Source: Desulfotignum sp. (lineage in GTDB: Bacteria; Desulfobacterota; Desulfobacteria; Desulfobacterales; Desulfobacteraceae). From it: 5,380 nt of DNA. The translations under genes and the position numbers were made by a program. The stretch is from assembly GCA_011390695.1 (NCBI GenBank), contig JAABRW010000083.1, forward strand, positions 1 to 5,380, given 5' to 3'. Positions 1-4,959 of the stretch are shown one piece after another. Position 1 is the first letter of the stretch. Each line of letters opens with the position of its first letter. The notes beneath the pieces are model-generated. The model was not told the origin of the DNA. It saw only the letters and a program-made list of their open reading frames with translations, and ran no database searches.

Positions 1-844
1 TGCAGACAACGGTGGCATGGTATTTCGGCCGCAGTTCCAGTTCTTCCAGACGCCGGGTGTAAAAATCAGCAGGTACAACCAGCTCAAATACCCTGCTCAC
101 CTCCCGGCCATAGGTACATTCCAGGTCATGATTCATCAGGTTGCAGGCATCTTCAACAGGGGTGGCTTTTGGCAGTACCCATCGGCCCAGTACAATAAAA
201 TAGACCAGGGCAGCCAGCACCAGGGCAATGCCCACCGGGGCCACGGAAAAAAGGGAAAATGCTTCAAAGGGCTTATGGGAAACAAGGTCAGGGTTGGCGG
301 CCCACCAGGCGCCTGCCAGGTCATTGAGCAGGATCAGGGGACTGGATCCCACCAGGGTGATGCACCCGCCGATCACAGCAGCATACCCCATGGGGATAAG
401 CACCCGGGAGACGGGAACATTCAGTTGCCGGCACATGCGGTTGACAGCCGGTAAAAACAGGGCTGCAGCCCCGATATTCTGCATGAAACTGGAAATAAGG
501 GCCACCGTGCCCGCTACCAGGGTCATCATCCGTTTCTGGCTTTTACCGGACATTTTTATGATCCAGGCTGCCACCTGGTTCATCACCCCGGTCTTGTCCA
601 GGCCGTGTCCGATAATGATCACCGCAATGATGGACACCACAGCATTGGAACTCAATCCGCTGATGGCCTGGGCCGGGGTCACCAGTCCTGCCAGGGGCAA
701 TCCCACCATGACCAGCAGTCCCACCATATCCACCCGCACCAGTTCAGCTGCGAACATGACAATGACACAGACAAGAAATCCGTAAACCGCAAGCATTTGT
801 GGGGTCAACCCCGGAGGCAGGGCTGAAAGCAGATCAAAAGGCAT
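1..844 (-). CDS. SLC13-family permease with TrkA-C domain, 3' part missing
   Basis: This is the N-terminal 281 residues of an integral membrane transporter, cut by the left edge of the window. It reads without a stop from an ATG at 844. Hydrophobic segments lie at about residues 17-35, 39-56, 66-81, 105-134, 147-175 and 195-223. Two re-entrant-type signatures fit the SLC13/DASS fold: SSFMQNIGAAALFLP (118-132) and GGCITLVGSSPLILLN (159-174). Residues from about 247 (REVSRVFELVVPADFYTRR) resemble a TrkA-C/RCK-C domain, which many bacterial SLC13 permeases carry between their two membrane halves. The substrate is not readable; family members move sulfate, dicarboxylates or other anions, usually with sodium. 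The ATG directly follows the ferritin stop codon and has only a weak GGAAG upstream, so translation is probably coupled. The family call is firm, the substrate is unknown. Confidence 0.85.
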   Translation of the reverse strand, partial: MPFDLLSALPPGLTPQMLAVYGFLVCVIVMFAAELVRVDMVGLLVMVGLPLAGLVTPAQAISGLSSNAVVSIIAVIIIGHGLDKTGVMNQVAAWIIKMSGKSQKRMMTLVAGTVALISSFMQNIGAAALFLPAVNRMCRQLNVPVSRVLIPMGYAAVIGGCITLVGSSPLILLNDLAGAWWAANPDLVSHKPFEAFSLFSVAPVGIALVLAALVYFIVLGRWVLPKATPVEDACNLMNHDLECTYGREVSRVFELVVPADFYTRRLEELELRPKYHATVVC

Positions 845-1354
845 CTAGTCTTCCATGTCTGTTTCCATAAAATTGAACCAGTACCCGTTGTTGGAGGCAA
901 AATCCAGTTCAATCTGGACCACTTCCACATGGCGCTGTTCAATATCATAGAATTTTTTCAGGATATCCCGAACAGGGCCTTTTTGCGTTTTCTGTATAGC
1001 CTCGTGGTAAAACCGGCTGGTTTCTATTTCCAGGGCCAGGGCCGCATTCAATACCCGTTTCAGATCCCCCAGTATCTTTTTGGGAATCTTATCGGCCATT
1101 GCCTGGATCTTTTCCAGGTCCCGGGCCGGCAGTGGAATGGCTGTGACCGGTTTTTCCACGGTCAGATCTTTTTGGTCCTTCAGCGTGGTCAAGCTGTGCT
1201 CTAAAAATGCCACATGGCTTTGTTCATCATCTGCCAATGCCTTGAAAAGGGACTTTGCCTGGTCGTCGTCAATGTTTTCAACAGCAGAGCGGTAAAGGTC
1301 CCGGATTTTTTTTTCATACACAAGGGCTGTGCTGAAAATCTCTTCAGATGTCAT
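845..1354 (-). CDS. ferritin-like di-iron protein (rubrerythrin-type four-helix bundle)
   Basis: A 169-residue soluble, mostly helical protein. Two ExxH motifs, E44-Q-S-H47 and E139-Q-R-H142, plus acidic residues in the other two helices (E14 in YEKKIRDLY; E109 and E111 in ALEIETSRFY) give the ligand pattern of a di-iron four-helix bundle. There is no rubredoxin domain, so it is not a classical rubrerythrin. The C-terminus ends in an aromatic and acidic tail (GYWFNFMETDMED). Plausible roles are iron handling or peroxide detoxification in the anaerobic cytoplasm; the sequence does not choose. Start: an in-frame ATG at 1366 has its AGGA only one base away, whereas the ATG at 1354 has GGAG six bases upstream, so 1354 is preferred (173 residues if 1366 is used). 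The start overlaps the fdhD 3' end by 11 bases and the stop touches the permease ATG. Confidence 0.88.
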   Translation of the reverse strand: MTSEEIFSTALVYEKKIRDLYRSAVENIDDDQAKSLFKALADDEQSHVAFLEHSLTTLKDQKDLTVEKPVTAIPLPARDLEKIQAMADKIPKKILGDLKRVLNAALALEIETSRFYHEAIQKTQKGPVRDILKKFYDIEQRHVEVVQIELDFASNNGYWFNFMETDMED

Positions 1355-2162
1355 TTTTTTCTCCATTTCCTAAGATTCTTTGGGCATGGGTGAATATGGC
1401 AAAATTGGTTCGCCTGACAAATCCCACCAGGGTAATGCCCATTTCCCGGGCCAGCAGGATACTCTGGTGGGTGGGGGCGCCCCTGGATGCCAGAATGGGG
1501 ATTCCCAGCCGCCTGGCCTTGTGCAGAATTTCAGATGATATCCGCCCGGTGCAGGCCAGCATGACGTCGGTGCAGTCTGTTTTTTCCAGCAGCAGGGTGC
1601 CCAGCACCTTGTCAACGGCGTTGTGCCGGCCGATATCGTCGATAAAGAAATCCGGGAGCCGGCCCCTGATGCTGGCAGCAGCTGAATGCACGCCCCCGGT
1701 TATGGAATGCAGGTCTGAACACCGCTGGAGCCAGCCTATCACCTGGATGATATCTTTGCCATGTATCTGCAATTGGCTGTCAATGGGATGGCGGGATGAA
1801 AGTTCCATCATGGAGGTGTACATCACCCCTTTGCCGCACCCTGATGTATACACCCGCTGCCCCAAAAGTTCCGGATCCATGAATCCTTTGACGTGGATAT
1901 CTGCCCGCCATTTTTTTTCGTCCAGAGAAAAAGATTGGATATCATCTGCTGACGACACAAAGCCGGAGGTGAACAAAAAACCGTATACATAGGCTTTCAA
2001 ATGGGAAGGGGTGCACATGAGGGTGGCGATTTCCCGGTCGTTGACCAGAAAAGTCAACGGCACCTCAGCCGCCACATGGGTATCTTCTTCCATCAGCTGC
2101 TCATTTTTGTAACGGGTGATGGTATACGGAACCATTTCCGCCAATGGGGTGTCATCATGCAT
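1344..2162 (-). CDS. fdhD: formate dehydrogenase accessory sulfurtransferase FdhD
   Basis: A 272-residue FdhD-family protein. In E. coli FdhD takes sulfur from the cysteine desulfurase IscS and passes it to the molybdenum cofactor of formate dehydrogenase in the cytoplasm. Family motifs run in order: LMCTPSHLKAYVYGFLFTSGF (48-68), SGCGKG (107-112), TGGVHSAA (155-162), DDIGRHNAVDKVLG (175-188), TGRISSEIL (205-213), SRGAPT (226-231), VGFVRRTNFAIFTHAQRI (246-263). The length is normal for the family. The usual paired-cysteine CxxC is here C109-G-K-G112, so only the first cysteine remains. An upstream in-frame GTG at 2180 exists, but AAGGGA six bases before the ATG at 2162 points to the latter. 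It follows the zinc-ribbon gene by 168 bases and overlaps the ferritin gene. No formate dehydrogenase gene is in the window. The assignment is firm. Confidence 0.95.
   Translation of the reverse strand: MHDDTPLAEMVPYTITRYKNEQLMEEDTHVAAEVPLTFLVNDREIATLMCTPSHLKAYVYGFLFTSGFVSSADDIQSFSLDEKKWRADIHVKGFMDPELLGQRVYTSGCGKGVMYTSMMELSSRHPIDSQLQIHGKDIIQVIGWLQRCSDLHSITGGVHSAAASIRGRLPDFFIDDIGRHNAVDKVLGTLLLEKTDCTDVMLACTGRISSEILHKARRLGIPILASRGAPTHQSILLAREMGITLVGFVRRTNFAIFTHAQRILGNGEKNDI
1361..1364 (-). promoter_or_regulatory. ribosome binding site deciding the ferritin-like gene start
   Basis: GGAG on the minus strand followed by six A residues and the ATG at 1354. The site lies inside the 3' end of fdhD. 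It favours 1354 over the in-frame ATG at 1366, whose upstream AGGA is too close to act as a Shine-Dalgarno sequence. Confidence 0.65.
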
Positions 2163-2168
2163 CTTGTA

Positions 2169-2174
2169 TCCCTT
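2169..2174 (-). promoter_or_regulatory. ribosome binding site deciding the fdhD start
   Basis: AAGGGA on the minus strand, six bases before the ATG at 2162. It lies inside the reading frame opened by the GTG at 2180, so it supports the shorter 272-residue FdhD. A 5-bp stem (ACCGG/CCGGT, 2179-2192) sits just upstream and might affect access to it. Confidence 0.7.
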
Positions 2175-2201
2175 CAGCACCGGGCCGCCGGTTGTTTTAC
2201 T

Positions 2202-2215
2202 TCAGGATATCCTGA
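2202..2215. promoter_or_regulatory. perfect 14-bp palindrome, candidate operator of fdhD
   Basis: TCAGGATATCCTGA is identical to its reverse complement. It begins five bases downstream of the candidate fdhD -10 element and so covers the predicted transcription start, which is a typical repressor position. The binding protein is unknown. Operator function is inference; the symmetry is directly visible. Confidence 0.45.
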
Positions 2216-2220
2216 TGCTG

Positions 2221-2249
2221 TTTATACCACCGATTACAGGAATTTTAAA
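2221..2249 (-). promoter_or_regulatory. candidate sigma-70-type promoter of fdhD
   Basis: On the minus strand, -35 TTTAAA (2249-2244, 4 of 6 to TTGACA), a 17-bp spacer, and -10 TATAAA (2226-2221, 5 of 6 to TATAAT) preceded by TGG, the extended -10 signature. The expected start is near 2214, about 52 bases before the fdhD ATG. It would let fdhD, the ferritin gene and the permease be expressed apart from the zinc-ribbon gene. Confidence 0.45.
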
Positions 2250-2268
2250 GACTTATGCGGATTATTTT

Positions 2269-2304
2269 GCCCTGTTCCTTTGCCGGAGGGCAGCAGAACA
2301 GGGC
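2269..2304. other. two-part inverted repeat between zinc-ribbon gene and fdhD
   Basis: A perfect 9-bp outer stem GCCCTGTTC/GAACAGGGC (2269-2277 with 2296-2304) encloses a 4-bp inner stem TGCC/GGCA (2281-2284 with 2289-2292), with a symmetric 3-base internal loop on each side and a 4-base apex. Neither strand has a T-run after the stem; on the minus strand it is followed by AAAATAATCC. It is therefore not a standard intrinsic terminator. It may be an RNA-processing or stability hairpin that sets the ratio of the two genes, or a protein-binding site. Confidence 0.55.
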
Positions 2305-2330
2305 AACAGGAGAGCGGATACCGGGAAAGA

Positions 2331-2540
2331 TCAGTCCGCCGGGTTGCAGTCGGTTGTTGTCCGGGGATCACAATCCATGGTCAGGGCAGGGGCGGGCATC
2401 AATTCTTTTTTGCAAAAAGGGCAGAAGGCGGTGGCCATATTGTTGTCATCCATAATGGATTCCGGTTTAAAAGAGATCTCAAACCGGGTTGACCCGGGAT
2501 AGCTGCAATGCTCATGGGTACAGATATATTTTGTTTGCAT
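2331..2540 (-). CDS. small four-cysteine zinc-ribbon protein
   Basis: A 69-residue protein with C7-x4-C12 near the N-terminus and C40-P-F-C43 after a 27-residue insert, the layout of a zinc ribbon or rubredoxin-like knuckle. Two more cysteines (C57, C65) lie in a Pro/Thr-rich tail. No catalytic motif, signal peptide or membrane segment is seen. AAGGAG lies 10 bases before the ATG at 2540, and a good promoter lies further upstream, so expression is credible despite the small size. It leads the unit that contains fdhD, ferritin and permease genes. I do not recognise a named family. Zinc binding is a reasonable inference; a role as a nucleic-acid or protein-contact module, or in metal handling with FdhD, is speculation. 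Confidence 0.75.
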   Translation of the reverse strand: MQTKYICTHEHCSYPGSTRFEISFKPESIMDDNNMATAFCPFCKKELMPAPALTMDCDPRTTTDCNPAD

Positions 2541-2572
2541 TTTCGTAACACTCCTTGTTTAAAATTTGGGTG

Positions 2573-2601
2573 ATCATAACACCAATCTGAAAAAAAATCA
2601 A
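2573..2601 (-). promoter_or_regulatory. sigma-70-type promoter of the zinc-ribbon/fdhD unit
   Basis: On the minus strand, -35 TTGATT (2601-2596, 4 of 6), an exact 17-bp spacer, and -10 TATGAT (2578-2573, 5 of 6) preceded by TGT, an extended -10. The predicted start is near 2566, about 26 bases before the zinc-ribbon ATG, leaving room for its AAGGAG. This is the best promoter match in the window. Confidence 0.6.
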
Positions 2602-2606
2602 TTGGT
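2581..2606. promoter_or_regulatory. inverted repeat spanning the zinc-ribbon promoter, candidate operator
   Basis: ACCAAT (2581-2586) and ATTGGT (2601-2606) are perfect inverted half-sites with centres 20 bp apart, about two helical turns. The arms extend inward with TGA/TCA after one unpaired C at 2587. The repeat covers the -35 element and reaches the extended -10 TG, so a bound dimer would block RNA polymerase. The regulator is unknown; the adjacent sigma-54 activator would not be expected to repress here. Confidence 0.45.
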
Positions 2607-2699
2607 TCTATAAAGATCTTATGGCAGATCCGTGTTAGCCCGGGGTAAGGATCCTGACAGAAAATGGTTAATGCATGCCAAATGTCAAGAACATCTGAT

Positions 2700-4232
2700 T
2701 CAGACTGGCTCCGGGCGCCTGCGCTGGATATTGAGTTTGCGCATCCTGGAGGCAAATGTGGAGCGGTTGAGGCCCGAGGCCCTGGCAGCCCAGGTGACAT
2801 TCCAGTTGTGCTTTTCCAAAAGTGCATGTACATACGCTTTTTCAAGGCCGGGCCAGGTCATGACAGACAGATCAGCCAGAGAATCTCGGGTGTCCCGGTC
2901 ATGGTTTAAATGACCGGGATTACCCTGGGTCATGGCCCCGGCCATTCTGATATGTTCCGGCAGGTGGACAGCCTCTATGGTGTCATCAGGGGTGGTCACC
3001 AGCAGATAGCGGATCAGGTTTTCCAGTTCCCGGACATTGCCCGGCCATGCATAGGCCACCAGGTGCTGCATGGCGCCCGGGGCCATTTTTTTTTCCGGTG
3101 TACCGGCTGTCAGGGCTTCTTTCGAAAGAAAATGCCTGACCAGCAGAGGGATGTCTTCCCGCCGGCTGCGCAGGGGCGGCAGCTCCACCGGCAAAACAGA
3201 CAACCGGTAAAACAGATCCTGGCGGAAGCGGTTCTCGGCCACCATCTGTTTGATGTCCTTGTTGGTGGCAGCCACGATTCTTACATCAATATACCGTACC
3301 CTGGTTTCTCCCAGGGGTTTTATTTCATTTTTCTGCAGCACCCTGAGCAGGCCGGCCTGCACATTCATGGGCATGTCACCGATCTCATCCAGAAATACCG
3401 TACCTTTGTCAGCCGCTTCAAACAGGCCGGCCTTGTCCCGGGCCGCACCGGTGAATGCCCCTTTTTTATACCCGAACAATTCACTTTCCAGAAGGGTTTC
3501 AGGTATTGCCGAGCAGTTCTGGACCAGGAAGGGCATTTTTTTGCGGGGGCTCAATTTATGGATCTGTTCTGCCACCAGTTCCTTTCCTGTGCCGCTTTCT
3601 CCGGTGACCAGTACATGAAATTCCGTGCCTGCATAACTTTTGACCAGATCCATGCTCTGTTTGAATTCCCGGCTCTGTCCGATGATAAAAGGTTCCTGTC
3701 TGATGCGGGATAAAGCGGTTTTCAGGTGACGCGCCTTGTTTTTTTCCGTGGAGAACAAAATGGCATTGCTCAGGGCGATGGAGCAGATATCCACCAGGTT
3801 CTGCAAATGGGCCAGGTATTCCTTGTCCAGGTTAAGCCGGGTTTTTCCCGGGCTGGTATCGATGATCTGGACCACACCATAGACTTTCTTGTCGTGTAAA
3901 AACAAAGGAAAACACAGGATCTGGCTGCTTTTCACAGGAAAGCTGTTTTCCACCTCCTTGAAATGACGGCGGTCGCTTTGGGGTTCTGCCACGGTCATCT
4001 GCCGGTTTTCCATCACCCACCCCACAATACTGGGCTGGCGGCTGTCCAGAACAACCCCCCGGATGTTTTCGCTTTCATCACCGGCAGCCTCTACGCAGAC
4101 ATAGGATTTTTTCTGCCTGATCCAGATGGATCCCCTCCTGACATTCTGGATTTCCAGCAGGGAATTGAGAAATTTTTTCTGGAGAGCCCGGGGATCCAGC
4201 TCCTTGAATAGCGCATAATCTGTTGGCTGCAT
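2700..4232 (-). CDS. sigma-54-dependent transcriptional activator (GAF, AAA+, Fis HTH)
   Basis: A 510-residue bacterial enhancer-binding protein that would use ATP to remodel sigma-54 RNA polymerase at -24/-12 promoters. Numbered from the ATG at 4232: a GAF-type sensor domain at about 15-165; the AAA+ domain at about 180-410 with Walker A GESGTGKE (211-218), the sigma-54 contact loop GAFTGA (258-263), Walker B FLDEIGDM (280-287), the arginine-rich FRQDLFYRL segment (336-344) and WPGNVRELEN (396-405); and a Fis-type helix-turn-helix at about 462-502 (NVTWAARASGLNRSTFASR). All catalytic motifs are intact. There is no receiver domain, so activity is probably set by a ligand or redox state sensed by the GAF domain. 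An in-frame TTG at 4247 exists, but AGGAG five bases before the ATG at 4232 decides the start. Targets are unknown; no good -24/-12 site is seen in the window. Confidence 0.95.
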   Translation of the reverse strand: MQPTDYALFKELDPRALQKKFLNSLLEIQNVRRGSIWIRQKKSYVCVEAAGDESENIRGVVLDSRQPSIVGWVMENRQMTVAEPQSDRRHFKEVENSFPVKSSQILCFPLFLHDKKVYGVVQIIDTSPGKTRLNLDKEYLAHLQNLVDICSIALSNAILFSTEKNKARHLKTALSRIRQEPFIIGQSREFKQSMDLVKSYAGTEFHVLVTGESGTGKELVAEQIHKLSPRKKMPFLVQNCSAIPETLLESELFGYKKGAFTGAARDKAGLFEAADKGTVFLDEIGDMPMNVQAGLLRVLQKNEIKPLGETRVRYIDVRIVAATNKDIKQMVAENRFRQDLFYRLSVLPVELPPLRSRREDIPLLVRHFLSKEALTAGTPEKKMAPGAMQHLVAYAWPGNVRELENLIRYLLVTTPDDTIEAVHLPEHIRMAGAMTQGNPGHLNHDRDTRDSLADLSVMTWPGLEKAYVHALLEKHNWNVTWAARASGLNRSTFASRMRKLNIQRRRPEPV

Positions 4233-4237
4233 TGATT

Positions 4238-4242
4238 CTCCT
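4238..4242 (-). promoter_or_regulatory. ribosome binding site deciding the activator start
   Basis: AGGAG on the minus strand, five bases before the ATG at 4232. It falls inside the frame opened by the TTG at 4247, so it argues for the 510-residue product. Confidence 0.7.
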
Positions 4243-4325
4243 GACAATAACGATATATAACTATTTAAATTAAATAATAATAATGGATGTTAAATAAAAC
4301 TATCACTCATTATTGTATTTTATAT

Positions 4326-4353
4326 ATTAAAAAAATATATCGAATAATATCAA
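4326..4353 (-). promoter_or_regulatory. tentative promoter of the sigma-54 activator gene
   Basis: On the minus strand, TTGATA (4353-4348, 5 of 6), a 16-bp spacer and TTTAAT (4331-4326, 5 of 6). A second option nearer the gene is TTAACA (4293-4288), 18 bp, TTTAAA (4269-4264). The region is so AT-rich that chance matches are expected, so neither is secure. Confidence 0.25.
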
Positions 4354-4370
4354 TAATATCAAATATTATT
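4343..4370. repeat. tandem 9-mer plus inverted repeat in divergent promoter region
   Basis: AATAATATC occurs twice in direct tandem (4343-4351, 4352-4360). The second copy also forms a perfect 8-bp inverted repeat, AATAATAT-CAA-ATATTATT (4352-4370). It lies between the divergent activator and PilZ-like genes and overlaps the tentative activator -35. It could be an operator, but AT-rich DNA gives such symmetry easily. Confidence 0.4.
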
Positions 4371-4404
4371 TCCAGGGATTGGCATAAATAATGAATTGAT
4401 CAGG

Positions 4405-4433
4405 TTTAGACAATACCCCATTACCGGTATGAT
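4405..4433 (+). promoter_or_regulatory. candidate sigma-70-type promoter of the PilZ-like gene
   Basis: TTTAGA (4405-4410, 4 of 6), a 17-bp spacer, and TATGAT (4428-4433, 5 of 6). The predicted start near 4440 gives a leader of about 14 bases that just includes the AAGGAG at 4443-4448. Confidence 0.4.
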
Positions 4434-4453
4434 CCGGAAGCAAAGGAGCTGCC

Positions 4454-4951
4454 ATGGAAAAGAAAATGCTGGAAAAAAAAATTCGGATTGACCGCCTTGA
4501 TATCGCCAAACTCACCTGTCCGGACTGCAAACGCAAAAAGATGCTGCAGATGTCGGGGCATAAATTTACCAGAAAGCACATCAGGCTTACATACCGCTGT
4601 CCCTGCGGATACAGCGGTTCCGCTGTCCTGGAAAAATACTCTGACGACCATCCGGACATGGGTCTGGCAGGTACTTTTATCTGCTCGGACAAAGCCCGGC
4701 GGTCCGGCAGGATGACCATTAAGCGGCTGAACAGCCAGGGAATAACCTTTAAAACCAATATTGAACAGAAAATCGATCCCGGTCTCATTCTGAATCTGGA
4801 ATTTGTTTTGGATGATGCCAAACAGTCCATTGTCAAAAAAACAGTGAAAGTACTGGTGAGAAACGGCAAATATCTCAGTGCAAAATTTACTTCCGGAGAA
4901 CATTATGACAACCTGGGTCCGTACCTGTTTTTCAATAAATTGTATGTATAA
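4454..4951 (+). CDS. zinc-ribbon and PilZ-like domain protein
   Basis: A 165-residue soluble protein with two parts. Residues about 18-60 hold a treble-clef or ribbon-type cysteine set, C22-P-D-C25 and C49-P-C51, consistent with one zinc. Residues about 66-160 look like a PilZ-type beta barrel, with GRMTIKRLNSQGITF (85-99) at the place of the (D/N)xSxxG strand and a later VKKTVKVLVRNGKYLSAKF (127-145) strand pair. PilZ domains classically bind cyclic di-GMP through RxxxR and (D/N)xSxxG. Here the second motif reads R-L-N-S-Q-G and the region before the barrel (EKYSDDHPDM) has no RxxxR, so ligand binding is doubtful. AAGGAG five bases before the ATG fixes the start. The gene is divergent from the activator and converges on priA. 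The PilZ call is by pattern and moderate; a zinc-ribbon protein of other function is possible. Confidence 0.75.
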   Translation: MEKKMLEKKIRIDRLDIAKLTCPDCKRKKMLQMSGHKFTRKHIRLTYRCPCGYSGSAVLEKYSDDHPDMGLAGTFICSDKARRSGRMTIKRLNSQGITFKTNIEQKIDPGLILNLEFVLDDAKQSIVKKTVKVLVRNGKYLSAKFTSGEHYDNLGPYLFFNKLYV

Positions 4952-4959
4952 AGCAGTCA

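Noticed and set aside
228..785. Plus-strand open frame of 185 residues opposite the permease gene
   Set aside because: The minus strand encodes a clear membrane transporter across the same bases; the plus-strand product has no recognisable motif and is an antisense shadow.
958..971. TCAGGATATCCCGA, 13 of 14 match to the fdhD palindrome
   Set aside because: It lies inside the ferritin-like coding sequence, is not perfectly symmetric and has no promoter near it; probably chance.
2613..2632. Possible terminator after the activator: GATCT-GCCATA-AGATC then TTTATAG on the minus strand
   Set aside because: The stem is only five base pairs with AT-rich ends and the T-run is short; too weak to call.
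2646..2676. TGGCAT on the minus strand as a -24 sigma-54 element before the zinc-ribbon gene
   Set aside because: The matching -12 position reads AACCA rather than TTGC-like sequence, while a good sigma-70-type promoter lies closer to the gene.
2399..2845. Minus-strand open frame of 148 residues covering the gap between the activator and the zinc-ribbon gene
   Set aside because: It overlaps the activator 3' end, the promoter and the zinc-ribbon gene in another frame and resembles no family.
2910..3713. Plus-strand open frame of 267 residues inside the sigma-54 activator
   Set aside because: The minus strand carries intact Walker A, GAFTGA and Walker B motifs here; the plus frame is low-complexity and His/Gln/Phe-rich, as expected for an antisense shadow.
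4911..4931. Possible terminator at the end of the PilZ-like gene, GGT-CCGT-ACC before a T-run
   Set aside because: A three-base stem inside coding sequence does not support an intrinsic terminator.
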